Of a stretch of DNA of 64,000 nt, positions 1 to 13,233 are shown piece after piece; the first letter of the stretch is position 1; each line of letters opens with the position of its first letter. The position numbers were made by a program, and so were the translations under genes. Origin of the DNA: Saururus chinensis (taxonomy: Eukaryota; Streptophyta; Magnoliopsida; Piperales; Saururaceae); the NCBI GenBank assembly GCA_035235625.1, contig CP141148.1, forward strand, positions 29,079,057 to 29,143,056. Direction: 5' to 3'. A model generated the notes under the pieces. That model was not told the DNA's origin, ran no database searches, and saw only the letters and a list, made by a program, of their open reading frames with translations.

Positions 1-3000
1 GCCTTCACATCAAACCAATCACACTTAAATAGTATAAATTTAAGGTTTGATGAGTACGTCAGCTCAATTATATCTGTTAATCTCCCATAATAGTTTATCT
101 CCCCTGTTATAGGCCTACTGTCCCTTGCACTTGCATAGCTTGTTGTCATTGTTGTAACGACAACACCACTATTTTGGGTTTTTGCTATCTTATCTTGTTC
201 AGCTGTCCGAAATCTGTATCCATTAATCGTGTATTTTTTAAACCTCCTAACAAGCGAATGCGAACCTTCAGCGAGCAAATGAAGATTGGCTGGCATTGAT
301 CTATTGCTTTCTCGCAACATTCGAACCTGTTTTTATCCAAATTAGGTTACTTATACACTAAATTTTTTTTATAAATAAATTATAGAAATATCAGTTGACC
401 TATCTTACATGTTCCTTAAACCAATCAACAAATTGCTCATTGTGAATTTTTTGGCGCACATGTTGTCGTACTCCTGGGTGAGTAAAATTTAGGAATTCAA
501 TGTGATGCCTGCATGCAATAGATGTTTATGACTGAGAAAACTAAAAAAAGATAGGTTAATAAATAATGTCTTTGTTATAACTTACTCTAAATAACTCGTC
601 GCCAATTCGTGGTTGAATAGGATATAGCGATGTGCTTGTGTCAATTCAATGTCACTCAATCTAAAATGTGTTGAACCTCTTAAGACACTATCATCTGGGT
701 TCCTTGGGGGTCGACTCAACCTTGTCTCAATATTGAATAAGTACCTTGAGCAAAACGTCATACATTCTTTTGCAATGTATCCTTCTGCAATAGATCCTTC
801 AGGTTGAGCCTTATTGTGTACGTATGATTTTAATATATGCAAGTACCTATACACAAACAATGTAAACTAGCAACACTTGAATTTTATATAATTGTAAATA
901 AATTTTAATTGAATACATTTTCATAACACCTTTCAATTGGATACATCCACCGGTATTGAATTGGCCCACCCAACAATGCTTCTGATGCAAGATGTATAGG
1001 CAAGTGTACCATTACGTCAAAGAATGATGGTGGAAAAATTCGCTCTATGTGGCAAAGAACTAATGCAATGCGCTCATCAAGTTGTTTTAACTCATCAATG
1101 ACAAGGACCTTGGAGCATAATTCCCGAAATAATGTGCTAAGTTCTATCAGAATACTCGTCACATTCTTGGGAAGAGTTTTTCTAATTGCCAATGGAAGAA
1201 ATTGTTGCATTATAACATGTGAATCATGACATTTTAGCCCATATATCTTACGCTCTTCAACATTAATGCACTTGGCAAGATTAGAAGAGTATCCATCCGG
1301 AGTCTTCATATATTTCAAAACCTGACAAAATATTTCTTTCTCTTTTTTCTCCATTGAATAGCATGCAGATGGTAAATAAACTCGGTTTGTACCTTCTTTC
1401 CACTTCGGATGCAACTCGTGCCTCACCCCCATTTCTACCAAGTCAAGGTGTGAATTTAAATTGTCCTTTGTTTTGCGTTCAATGTTCAACAAAGTTTTGA
1501 CAATATTATCGCATACATTTTTCTCGATGTGCATTACATCTAAATTATGTCTAAGTAAATTATTTTTCCAATATGGCAACTCAAAGAAAATGCTATTCTT
1601 CTTCCAATTAAACATTAAACCTTCATCCACACTCCTTGCCCTTTTCCTCCTTTTCTTCTTCCCAAAACTGTGATTGTTATTTTGTACCTCGCATAACACA
1701 TCCATCCCAGACAGTGGACTTGGAGCACCTCTAACCTCTACATTTCCATCGAAAGATTGTTTGTGTCTTCGGAATCTATGATTCAATGGTAAGAATCTTC
1801 GGTGACCCATATAACAATGTTTCCTCCCATTACTCAAGTATCGACTACATGTGTCTTTATGGAACAAAGGACATGCCATCTTACCTTTTGTACTCCAACC
1901 TGACAATATTGCATAACCTGGGAAGTCACTAATGATCCAAAGTAAGCCTGCATGCATTCGAAATGTTTCTTTCTTAGACGCATCATAGGTATTTACACCA
2001 AATTCCCATAACTCTTTTAGCTCATCAATCAAAGGTTGTAAGAATATGTCAATGTCATTTCCAGGGCCAAATGAACCAGGAATAATCAATGATAGGATCA
2101 TATTGGACTGCTTCATACACAACCATGGAGGTAAGTTATATGGCATAAGTATCACTAGCCATATGCTATGTGTAATACTCATTGTCCCAAATGGATTGAA
2201 GCCATCGCTTGCCAATCCAAGTCGAACATTGCGACACTCTACTGCAAAGGTTGGATTGGTCAAGTCAAGATGTTTCCAAACTTCAGAATCAGTTGGATGT
2301 TGTAATATATCATCTTTGTTACGACCCTCATCATGCCATCTCATATTAAATGCAATTTTCGATGACATATATAACCTTTGTAAACGAGGAATGAGAGGAA
2401 AGTGACGTAAAATCTTAGCTGGCGTCTTCTTTTTTTTAGATTCTGACCGTGTGTCTTCTTCTTTCCATCTTGAGGTGCCACATGTGTCACATGATTGTTT
2501 GTCGACATTGCCTTTATAATACAACATACAATCATTGGGACATGCATGAATTTTGTTGCAACTCAAACCTAAATCTGTTATGATTTTCTTACTTTGGTAA
2601 AGATTTTCTAGAAAGGTGGCATTAGGAAAAGTTTCTCTTAACAATACAAGCAACATATCAAAAGATTTGTTACTCCATCCACCAAGGATTTTGATATGCC
2701 ACATCTTAACAATGAAAGAAAGTATGGTTTGTGATTTGCAACCTGGGTACAACTCTTTCTCGGCATCTTGTACCAATGTGTTGAATTTAGCATTCACATT
2801 ATTTGTACCTTGAGGCAATCCATCATAAGCATCATCTTGAACTGGGCCTCCAAATACATCTTCCAACATAGTTCTCATCTCATCACTTGTATCATCAACT
2901 TCAAATTCATTGTTCAAAGTATCATTCTGTGATGAATTTGTCTGAAGGATATCTTCTCCATGAAAATACCACACTGTATAATTTTGTATAATACCATTGC

Positions 3001-3166
3001 ATATCAAATGCTCATATAGAATGTCTCTATCTTGATAATAGACATTACCACATTGAACGCAAGGACACTTGAACTTCCCATTGATAGGTGTTCCATGAGA
3101 TGCAACAAAATTGAGAAATCCTTCTACCCCCAAAGCATACTCATTAGAAACCCTACTTTTTCTCAT
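1..3166 (-). CDS. TNP2: TNP2-type CACTA transposase, four exons, C-terminus outside window
   Basis: Exons 3166-930, 846-586, 508-409 and 326-1 join with GT-AG borders; phases (2, 2, 0) agree and no stop interrupts at least 974 codons. Exon 1 has the N-terminal transposase-associated zinc domain (F-K-C-P-C-x2-C near residues 31-38), then the long TNP2 domain with family hallmarks LGLASDGFNPFG and ISDFPGYAILSGWSTKGKMACP, then the start of the DUF4218 region (FPPSFFDVMVHLPIHLASEA, RWMYPIER). Exon 2 continues it with YLHILKSYVHNKAQPEGSIAEGY. Exons 3-4 give a DUF4216-like tail (YYGRLTDIIEL, FKCDWFDV). The codons just before the chosen Met read D-K-S-W in frame, like the usual MDKSWM start, so the true start may lie in an upstream exon. 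The protein would bind the CACTA ends and cut and paste the element in the nucleus. The family is certain; the exact N-terminus is not. Confidence 0.9.
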
Positions 3167-6100
3167 CCAACTCTTATCTATGATAATATATACCAGATTT
3201 ACAGATCACACCTAAAAATATTGATAATATTATAATAACCTCTACAGTACAAAGAATGTATTTGTACAAAAGAAAATTATGTATGAACCCTTATAAACAA
3301 GAAAAACTAATAGTATCATATATCTACCTATGCATAGGCATATTACGAAAACCCTTGTTCATATAGGTTCTACACATATCCAAGTTTATCACATTTTAGT
3401 AAACAAATAATTATTGTAAATAAAAAATATATATTCAAGAAATTGGAGTCAAGTACCTTTTCTCTTTTCAGGAAGCTATAAAATGACCAATAGTTGCACG
3501 CCCTCCTCAATTAACCAAATTACTCTAAATATCTAAACAAGCAACAAACACCAAATAAGAAAATCTAGATTGAATATTATTTACTATGCAGATAAGTAAT
3601 GCAATGATGTACAACCATTAATTTTAGATATTCTACAAGAAAGGAAAAAAAAAAGCTCTCCCAATGGGAATTCAGATGAATTACAAAAAGAAAGATTCAT
3701 TTAATTTGTTTTATTCGACAAACAAGAGCAGAAAGATATGTTTATGCTGGGAGCAACAAGGATGAAAACCTCAAAATGCTCTGTAAAGGAAAGAACTTTA
3801 ACAACACTGGAATCTAAGATGTTTTTTCAAGCTAAACCTTTGGCACAATCTGATAATTAAGTGATTCCTTGTCCAGGTTATACATATACAAAATTAGTAG
3901 AATTGAAGCTTTGTTAATTTCAATTTTTCCTTATATTCAAGATGCTTATACTTCCCCTTGAATTTGCATGTCAAGAAAAAATACAAGAAAATAAGAGTAG
4001 TTTCAAAAATAGTAATTTAATTGGCGTATAATTCATTGTCCTTTTATGAAGATCTCTATAATAAGCATTTTCATTATATATTGGAAAAATCCACAAACAA
4101 ACAGAACTTGCATGCAAATTTGCACATTATGGTTAACACAAAAGCCAGTTGCTGTTTGCATAAGATACAAGAAATATTTTCCATTGACAGACCACCAGAC
4201 TCCTAATACTGTAATCATTATGAGGTTTAAACCATAGCTTTCACATTAAACATCTCCGGGAATATGAAAAGAAAACAATGAGTAAAAAAAGCTGAAATAT
4301 CTATATGAAGAAATATTGAGCCACTGATCTTGTATATTGTGGGATATTTTCAAGTATGAAAGTCAAATACTTCATAGCAGAAACAAGTCCTGTGCTTTTC
4401 TTTATACGGTAGACCAAAAACCCAGAGGAAAAGTCAAGCTGGAAACTCTTTGCCCAATTTTGATACTCACTACTAAAAAGTCTAAACAATGACTACAGTC
4501 AATACATTAATTGATCTTAAGTGTTTCAATGTTCATTCTGGCTTTTGGGAATCCAACTCTTTGGGCTTTGTTTTTTCAGCTGTCCTGGGAGGAGTTTAAA
4601 CCTCATGAACTTATTAGCTGACAGTGTGTTCCCAAAACAAGGACGAACCACCAGAACATCACAACCGGCAAAAAAAGGAAGAGACTAATCATGCCATGCA
4701 CCATAGCGTGCAAGGATCACTAGATGAGAGCATGATATAATCAAAGGACAGTTATAATAAATTAAAAAAAAATCAAGAAGTCTGGAAAAATCATGAGGGG
4801 GTCAGTAAATGAAGAATGCAGGTTTCCCATAGTCTGCAAATTAAATATTCCTGTTTTGTAGATGAATAAGGATGCAAGGTTTTGACCAACCAATCCGGCT
4901 TTTAAAGTCAGATATTGAGGCTTAAGAAACCATAATTCAACCACCAAAAAAAATATATTGGGATGTCCAATATGTCCATGAAACTGATGGAAGGAGAATG
5001 TTACATTTATACTTAAGAAATAGGAAAGAAACAAATACATCTTATCCAATCAAGTATCACAAAATAGGAAGAATTAACAGTGGTACCCACCAAATAATGG
5101 ATTTTACACCACCACTAAAGCCAAAGTTTGGTGTTTGTGTTCACAGACAAATAATTGCAAAAAACTGTAGTAAAAATTCTGTATGGAATTTAGGCTTAAA
5201 AAACTTGAAGGGGAAATATCTAAGGAAAAGGTTAAGATTTGGATCTAACTGGCATGCATATATAATAGGGGAGGCTCATATCTAAATAACTCATCCTTTT
5301 TGCTTTAAATTTCCATTATATGCAAGTTATATTTATCCTATTAATTGTGCTCTCTACTTGCTCTGCTTTCCCCTGCTCCACTACATTTCTCACAAGGGAA
5401 GAGTTGACCAGATGGAGCTCCTCCCCCTCGTCACCCCACCTAAAAAAGCACCTAGGAGGCTGCTCCAGCCATCTTCTCTGCCCATTGTATAATTCCTACA
5501 GCTCAGACCACCTTCTTGCTCCCACATCCATGATCTGGCAGCAATCCCTTCCTGTCCTTCTAACCTATAAAGTCAATCCCTTTTACCCCAATCCCTTCCT
5601 CACTTCCCTACCTCCCCAGTGGCTTGATCCTTTCCTCGGTCAGTCTGACCATGCCTATTACCACCCTGTCTCCCTAATCATGCATTGCCCTGGGGGCACG
5701 AGAGATAAGGGGTAGTGGCCATTACTATTGTATGGTGACCGGAACTTAATGGAGAGGCTAAAGGAAATCCTCCCAGAGGCCAGAGAAGCCACCTGACAAA
5801 CAAATGAAGGGTAGTTTTGTTTTTGGTTTATCATAAGGGTATACATTTAGAAGATTAGTTCATTTAATGAAAATTAATTTAAAATGGACAGGTAATTCAG
5901 ATATTTTCCCAAACTTAAACAAGTGAATTTTTAATATCCCAAATTTTCAACCTGCAATAGTTCAGGGGATGTAAAATTAGGAGTTGCATATTGTTCTATC
6001 ATACAAACAAACACTTCATCCATACTTAGCATAGATTCTGGCTTGGCCTAAAAAAAGGACTTTATAGTATTACATGCTCCGGTTGCCTTCAAAAAATTAT

Positions 6101-7300
6101 TCTGGGCCACACCACCAGAAGCATTTCTTAAACATCATGCTGAACACTTTTCCCGACTCACAATTTCAAAATGTTATCAAACATTAAAGGGCAGATATAG
6201 AATTTGAATTCAATCAAGGTAGTCACCCCTGCACTTTAACTTAAACTTATTCATTTCTAGATATTATGGAATATATAACCAAGAAATGATGCAGCATCTG
6301 ACCCAATAAGATAATTATAATCTTACTTCAATGTTGCAATACTTTCTTCCTCGAGGCACTGCCGAATATGTCGAACAATCCTTCTTAAAATTGAGGCAGA
6401 CTGTTTCACATTGTCACGGAGGAGAAAAATAGAAGCACTAACCCTAGCAACGGTGACAATGAAATTAGTCAAAGCTATTTCTGTAAATCATTAGCACTCA
6501 TAAGTCATAAAAACTCAGTAGTTATTTCAATAAATAATCACAGTAAGAAAAATGCAAAACTCATTGACCTTGAACACCATAAGACAATACTCCCTCCATG
6601 AGTCCCATTTCTAAAAATTGCATATCCTTTACCAATTAATTACGATTTCTCAACTTCTTCAAACAAATCTAGCAATTCATCTCTTATTATGCCTCTAAAA
6701 CAAGAGATTTCCCGTACTCCCAACAAAAGCAAACATAATGAAAAACAAACAGAGAATTGAAGCGGGTAGGGAAAGGGGAGAAAGAGAAGAGACTTAAAAT
6801 ACCGTGTTGTTGGGATCACTTCGATCTCCAAATGGGTGTGCCCTTGAACCTTCAGGGAAATCTTTATCTTGTTCGATCCGCAACTCCCTGTCCAAACAAG
6901 TCCAATAGAAGACTTAACTTTTACTGAATATAGAAGAAGGTGATCCGATGGTGGTCAATGGGAAGAAGGCTGCAGCAGATTTGGGAAATAATTAAGCTTG
7001 TGCAGAGGTCGGATGAAGAAGGCAGGGGATTTGGGCGAAGAAATTGCAATCTGTAGCGAAGTCGATTCCGCAGGTGGATGAAGAAGATACGGTGCTTTGT
7101 TAAGCTTTGGCTGTCTAGGTCGAGGAATTCGATTGGCACAAAGAAGCAAAGAAATCCCATAGCTAACAACCCACAATCCCTGGAAAATAGGCGCGCGCAG
7201 AGACGAGAAAATGCGGGAGAGTGGGAAGTGTCGTGTATACAGGAGGAGCGGCATTGATCGTGTGTTAAATATAACACATACAACGACTGTTTTTCAAAAC
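3167..7300 (-). other. CACTA 5' region without a clear gene
   Basis: This stretch between the transposase start and the terminal repeat is AT-rich and holds only short open frames. Two minus-strand pieces look exon-like. One, about 6894-6806, encodes RELRIEQDKDFPEGSRAHPF and ends at a GTATTT donor. The other, about 6443-6327, encodes LLRDNVKQSASILRRIVRHI and more, lies after a TAG acceptor and ends at a GTAAGA donor. I do not recognise either. They could be leader exons, parts of a second element gene, or captured host exons. Nothing else is evident. Confidence 0.35.
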
Positions 7301-7358
7301 GTTGCTATATGTATGTCGCTGATAACCACTTTTTTTGTAGTGGTATACCATTAGTAGT

Positions 7359-7691
7359 CATGAGAAATGCTGAAGAGTTCCTCTTGTATGCTTTGGGAAA
7401 GGATTTGGATGAGCTTCATTGGGGTTTAGTGCTTGTGGGTGAGTATATGTAATCGTTTCTTGTTTATGATGGAGTATATGTATTCTGTGCTCGAGTTGGT
7501 GCAACCAATTAACTATTAGATATTGTTCATGAGAAAAGCTGAAGAGTTCCTCTTGTATGCTTTGGGAGAGGATTTGGATGAGCTTCATTGGGGTTTAGTG
7601 ATTGTGGGTGAGTATATGCAATTGTCTCTTGTTTGTAATGGAGTATATGTATGTGCTCGAGTTGGTGCAACCAATTAACTATTAGATATTG
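7359..7691 (+). repeat. Tandem duplication of a 169-bp exon-like segment
   Basis: Two head-to-tail copies (7359-7527 and 7528-7691) differ at roughly ten positions. Each contains an open frame reading AEEFLLYALG-(K/E)-DLDELHWGLV followed by a consensus splice donor GGTGAGTATATG. A possible downstream exon follows an acceptor at 8052-8053 (TTGTGCAG) and would give a short C-terminus, EAKSYLCCCHGFSF and stop. The CACTA terminus lies 17 bp upstream, so any earlier exons are cut off or lie outside the window. I do not recognise the protein. This could be the tail of a host gene disrupted by the CACTA, or an exon captured earlier. Confidence 0.5.
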
Positions 7692-7855
7692 TGTTTGTTT
7701 GTTCGGTGATGTTTACATGTTATTGTTGGTCTTCCCCTTGCATAACTCTTGTTATTGTGTCTAGTATGTATTGAGGAATGACTTGGTTGATCTTGTTTAT
7801 TGCTGGAACATGGATCTACTTTATTGCATTTGTATGGGGGTGCTCATAACACTAC

Positions 7856-7990
7856 ACTAGAATATATCAACCAAAACCTTACACTTAGTTTTGATTAGAT
7901 TGTGAAAGTGGGTCTCACATAGACAATAAGAGGTCCACTTTCCTCTATCAAATCAAAGCAGGTGTAAAGTTTTGGTGTACACGTTCTAGT
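7856..7990. mobile_element. 135-bp foldback MITE
   Basis: The whole segment is an imperfect inverted repeat. The left arm begins ACTAGAATATATCAACC and the right arm, reverse-complemented, begins ACTAGAACGTGTACACC. Pairing continues through CCAAAAC..TTACAC and GAAAGTGGGTCTC/GAGGTCCACTTTC to the centre. There is no coding capacity. Family is uncertain because the target duplication is not clear. Confidence 0.6.
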
Positions 7991-8492
7991 ATGGAAATAT
8001 CATTATCCTTATTGTATTTGTTGGTATTCTTAATGCTATTTGTTCTTGTGCAGAGGCAAAATCTTATTTGTGCTGCTGCCATGGTTTTTCGTTTTGAATC
8101 TCGGTCTCAACTTGATGAGCCAAAGAGACGAGATCTCGTAGAGAATTTAGAGAGATCACAAAGATATTAAGTAAAAGAATCTTGGTTGTCTACGTGATTA
8201 GAAGAAGCATATATTAACATCTACAAAAAATAAATATTATATAATACAATTATAAATTTATTATATAGCATAAATTATATAAAATAAGTAGAGAAGATGA
8301 TATCTAATGGTGATGTAGAATGAGAGTGAACACAACCGTTGTTTATATAGAAACCCTATTGAGATATAAGATTTAGGCATCAATAACCTAATAAGATAAA
8401 ATAAAAAATTATTTAAATAGAAAATACAATAATATAATAATGTCTTTGGACTTTATCTTAGGCATCTTATGTAAATCTTGACAATCTCATGT

Positions 8493-8720
8493 AGGGAAGC
8501 ATTTTTTATGCTCCACGCTTCAGTGTGAGCCAAGCGTAAAGAATGTCTGGGAGGCATTTATTTTTAAAATCGACGGCACATATAATAGCACACGTTAGCG
8601 CAAGTATTATATGCGTTAACATGCACCACCATACGCGCCGTTGATCTTAGAAATAAATGCCTCCCAAGCGTTCCTTACGCTAGGTTCACACTGTGCATAG
8701 AGCATAAAAAACTATTCCCT
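8493..8720. mobile_element. Foldback MITE, family 'GGGAA-GCATTTTTTATGCTC'
   Basis: Long terminal inverted repeats of about 80 bp: the left arm AGGGAAGCATTTTTTATGCT pairs with the right arm AGGGAATAGTTTTTTATGCT (reverse complement), continuing through GTGTGA(G/A)CC(A/T)AGCGTAA and GGGAGGCATTTATTT to GGC near the middle. It is non-coding. A related foldback copy lies at 54008-54136, and fragments with ACGCTAGGTT occur near 31.98 and 32.53 kb. Confidence 0.7.
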
Positions 8721-8724
8721 CACA

Positions 8725-9370
8725 TAAATCTTCTCAGTCAGATCTCGTTGAGATAATTTAAAATTGTTTTACATTATCGCGAGTGTCGGTAAAGGCCCTG
8801 AGACATTGCGAGGCTTGCTGAGATGGCGAATCATGGCTACCTTGGCCCGTGTGGGTGCGCGCTTGCATGAGGCGCTCATTTGGGCCTAAATCCGCTACAT
8901 GAAGGACAAATTACGACTAAAAGAGGTATGAGTAATGCTACATTGGCACTGAGTTCCATATGTGTTGAAACTACATCATGTAGAACTGTTAGATCAATGG
9001 GGTCAACTTAGCATGATGTGTGTCATATATGAAACTTAAGATCATCTAAGCATTTTCTAAAATGGGGCGGCACCGAATTTGGTTACCTTCCAAGATATAA
9101 GGTCCCTTCAATCAACGATTGAATTTGGGTTACTTTACATGTTTAAGGGAAGCAGGCCTATCTGTTGGGCTAAGATCAAATTTGGCGGTCTCTGAGCACT
9201 TTTAATCACACTTTCATACTTGGTTCCACTTTCGTGGGACCACAACACATCAAGTGGATAACGGTGACAGAATTGGAGCGAGTTGACTTGGTGACTCGGT
9301 CAAGACTCAGTCCAGCTTAAGTTACACGGCTGCTAGTTCGAACCAGGCAAATATTATTGGCCTTGCCGAC
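8725..9370. other. Intergenic, nothing recognised
   Basis: There is no open frame of note and no clear repeat structure between the foldback MITE and the next TIR element. Confidence 0.4.
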
Positions 9371-10113
9371 TAAGGGGCTATTTGGATATAGATGAGTCAA
9401 TGTAGTAAATGAAGATTTACGTGAATCTGATTAGTCAAATTCATTGATAAAATATTTTATGTTTGGATAATACATGTTTTATAAATTTAATTAATGAGAA
9501 ATTTATTGATGAATCATGTTTGTTAAAATCATATAAAAAGTGGATTCAATAATTAAAATTTACACACATGCCCACTAGATTTTTTTGCATATTCTTGGGG
9601 GTCACCAAAACACTTCTAACCCATATAAATTACTATAAAGTCCCCTCCATCTTCAAGGCTGTACTCTTGACATATGGATTCTACCTTAGGAGGTTGATAA
9701 ATTTCTAATTTAATCACATGGTAGGCATATAGTATAATTTTGGCTATTTTAATGAAGGCCTTGTAATCCTTGAAATAGAATTAGCAATAAACCCGACTGG
9801 CTTTCGGATAACAATTTACTTCTTCTCGCTGTGTTAATTTCGTAAGTGGCCATTGCTACCGTGAAACATTTTATCACTTCTTATTTTGATACTTTTTTTT
9901 TTCTTTTGGCAAAATATTGATAATGTTTTCACAAGTGTATTGTAAGGAATCATAAATAATGGCTTCCTTGATTCCGAGCGCAGCATGTTGTTACCACATT
10001 TTTACTATGTGATTGTGCATGTTTATTTTCCTATAAGCATTAAAATATGACTTATTCATCTACATTAATTAAAGAGTATTTATGGTAAATAATTTTGTTA
10101 ATACATAATTATT

Positions 10114-10218
<105 letters not shown>

Positions 10219-11107
10219 CACTTTGTTTGCAGTTAAATATATGAGCTTGTGAGTTTGTTTTGAGATATTATGGTTGTTCTGCTCTATTTTCTCTTACTTG
10301 CCTATCAATATTAAAACATAAACAGTGTCTCGTCGTGCAGATATCATAAAGTAGTTGTGTAAGTATACCATCGCTTGACAAGTCTAACAAAGAAAGCAAT
10401 TGAAAATGCGACGTGCCTAACATCAATTAGAAGATAGCACATGTGACAGAAGCTTTGCACCACCGTCAGGATTAGCACAGTAAATTACGAGAGACTCCTC
10501 AAGTGGTACTTTGGCAGTATTCTCATTTAAAAATATACAACAAAAGTCATCTTTATCTTCCCTTCAAAGATTTTATTACTGTTTCAATAACAATCTCCCG
10601 CGTGCTATGGTGTTCCTAGTAATCCCATGTTAACGACAACTAAAATACTACTACCCAATGTCTACAAGCTACGAAGAACAATTTAAGAGACAATGTAATA
10701 AAAAAAGATAACCGAAGTTGCTAAATGCCTTAAACCATGTTTCATTTGCTATAAATATACAAAAAATAACAACACATACAAAAGCTACCATTATTGTCGT
10801 ACTTGAAACTCCTCAGATGCAAAACTACTAATTTACCGGGTGGTTTCCTCACATACTAATAAATGTCAGTAAACTTCTTGATGTGGTTGCCTTGCCTCTT
10901 CACCCCCATCACGGACTCCGTGGGGATAATTTTTTTATTGTCATTATTACCTCAATATGCAATATCATGCACCCTCAAGATGCAAACCCGGTTCCACCCT
11001 TCATCCCCTATGCGCTTCCCCTTCGGCTCTATTCATTTTTCTGCTCTCTGTTTTGGGTCAGCTGGCTCACGCCATGTTGGTTTTAAAACCTTTACTTGCT
11101 ATTCCAT

Positions 11108-11410
11108 ACCAGGCTAGCTGGGCAATCTTACCGATATGAAACAGCTCTACTTGGGCTACTACAATGATTTTGATGGAGGTATTCCTCCTCAGCTTGGAAA
11201 GCTGACCAATCTAGTCCATCTTGACCTCTCCAGCTGTGGCCTAGATGGTCTATTACCTCCTGAACTAAGTAGTCTCAAGAATCTAGACACTCTTTTCCTG
11301 CATGCCAATCAGCTGAGTGGCTCAATTCCACATTAATTTGGCAATTCCTCAGTTTATATTAGAGCTGCCCAATTTGGAGGTGTTGAAGCTTTGGCAGAAT
11401 AACTGGAAAC
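11108..11410 (+). pseudogene. Fragment of a BAM-type (CLAVATA1 family) LRR receptor kinase
   Basis: The frame around 11127-11336 reads LGNLTDMKQLYLGYYNDFDG, then GIPPQLGKLTNLVHLDLSSC and SLKNLDTLFLHANQLSGSIP, three leucine-rich repeats of the GYYN-F-GGIPP type found in BAM receptor kinases. It then hits a stop. A second frame at about 11365-11404 continues the family sequence as LPNLEVLKLWQNN, so at least one frameshift and stops at both sides separate the pieces. No signal peptide, membrane span or kinase domain is present. Full BAM proteins are about 1000 residues; only some 80 are left. It lies inside a TIR element, so it is probably a captured or processed fragment without function. Confidence 0.8.
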
Positions 11411-12219
11411 TTCCTGTTCTTAATATAATAGTTATCTGACAGTAAAAGAAATTACTAATACCCATGTCTAAACAGGCACAAAAAGTACAAAGAAAATGAA
11501 ACCAGAAGCAAACACAAGAGAATGCACAATTGCTATCAATTTCCAAGTGTTTGATACACAATTGGGCTTCATACGCATTATTAGAATTTTTCCTTCCACA
11601 TATTATTATTAAAATTCTAATAATTACCATGAGAATAATAAATCGGTCAAATTCTTCATTCACTAAAAAAGAAATAGTGGTTACGCACAGCTTGCCACCA
11701 AACTAAATCAACAACTCAATACGAACAACCTTTCGTATATACTAATTAATTAATTTTAGTCCAGCATCTACTTGACTTGCCCCTATATACTAAAGGTTCC
11801 CCTTGCAACGAAGATGCCTATATCAATGCTGACAACCCCCACCTCCCTCTCTTCTCACTAAATTTTCTAGCTTTGCCCTTGCCAAGTAGTGCCTACAAAG
11901 GTAGGATCATTTTTTTTTCTTTATCTTTCATTTAGGTTGTTAACTTGGGCAGTACTGAATGAAAATTTCCTCTATGTCTAGCATACAAGTTAATCAAGTG
12001 AACAACATATCATCTCAAAAGGATACCCCTGCCTTGTTGAGAGTAAAAACAAGCAGTCTTCTTTCATATGTCTATCTTCAGATCAATATATCATTTCTTA
12101 TCCAAGATGTATCATCTAAAAAATGTTTCAAATCATTTGGAAATAACCACATAATAGAAATATATAAAATCCACAAGTCAAGAGGAGTTGTGAATTGCAG
12201 ATTCCACAAGTCAATATGA

Positions 12220-12395
12220 GGGAGTAGAAGCTTTCGATCACAGCCTTGTTGGAGGTATCCCAAATCTGGGCCTTGACGGATTTGTGCGCAATGACTAGGG
12301 TGCGGGTATGGAACTCGATGCCGATGGTGGCCATGGAGGAGGCTAAACTTGTCCATCGCTGAGTTTTTGATCACCTTGAGCAGTACACAAAGCCG
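12220..12395 (-). pseudogene. RAB (RAB11/RABA-like) small GTPase fragment
   Basis: On the minus strand the frame reads [20 protein letters not shown] followed by AQIWDT, matching the switch I/effector region and the WDTAGQ motif of plant RABA GTPases. After WDT the family sequence AGQERYRAI is degraded. Upstream a different frame carries remnants resembling the region after the P-loop ([10 protein letters not shown]). There are no introns, at least one frameshift, and no G4/G5 motifs or C-terminal cysteines. It is a broken fragment about 55 codons long, sharing the TIR element with the LRR fragment but on the opposite strand. Confidence 0.7.
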
Positions 12396-13233
12396 AAGCC
12401 TCGATTGCCTACAGAGCGGAGCTGCACAGAAATTAGAGAATGCATGCACAATCACACCAGCCGTCCTTCTTGCACAACGAAGCTGTTTCAGGGAAATCAC
12501 ATGAGACTCAAAGGGTATAATTAGAAAAATAAAATAAAAATAGATTACCGCCCTTGATTAGTTACGAAATCACCTAATGAGGAGATTACTTAAGAAAATA
12601 AAAATTAATCATGAATCTTAATGAATCTAGTGATTCATTGTAAATCTAATACATTTAAGAATTTTTTCAACCAAACCTAATTTACAAAATTTCCCCTTAA
12701 TTTAATCTTAGACAAATCTTGTTCATGAATCTTCATCCAAACAACCCCCTAATTTACAAGATTTCCCTTAATCCTAATCTTAGGGTCCGTTTGTTTAGCT
12801 TAACCCCCTAGTTTACCAGATTAAGTATCTGATAAGTGAGTTAAAAGTTGACTTATCAACTTGTTTGTTTTAAACTTATTTTTTATCTGATTAAGCTAGA
12901 AAATTAATCTAATTAAGCCAGAAAATTAAGCTCACATTATTCGAAAATAAGATAGGTTTGACAGGCTGATTTGGCTAAAAATAAATCAGGAACCCAACTC
13001 GCCGAGACCGTCCTCCATCTCTGAAGCCCTTTCCATGGCATCGTCTGCTTTCCATTTTTGGCCTTGGACTCTCCTCGCTGCCTGCTTCGTCCCGAATTCA
13101 TCTACTCATAAGCCATCCATTCCTCTTCAAGCAACAGTCGCTTCCCCCTATCCCATCACTACACTCCGCCACTCGCCGAGACCCTCCTCCATCCCCTACC
13201 GTTACTACCTCTCATCGATGCTTGCTTCATCCC

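Larger units (their letters stand above)
1..7342 (-). mobile_element. CACTA (En/Spm) DNA transposon, right-hand part in window
   Basis: The right boundary is a CACTA terminus: read on the minus strand the element starts CACTACAAAAAAAGTGG at 7342, followed by subterminal copies of a CGAC/GTCG-containing repeat (AGCGACATAC, AGCAACG, GTCGTTG). A TNP2 transposase gene lies inside on the same strand, so 7342 is the 5' end of the element. The 3' end is beyond the left edge, so the 3-bp target duplication (expected copy gta at 7343-7345) cannot be tested. Between the TNP2 start and the terminus lie about 4.1 kb without a clear long gene, probably 5' leader, introns and possibly captured DNA. The intact transposase frame suggests a recent and perhaps autonomous copy. 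Confidence 0.88.

Noticed and set aside
2046-2405. 119-codon plus-strand frame inside the TNP2 region
   Set aside because: Shadow of the TNP2 exon on the opposite strand.
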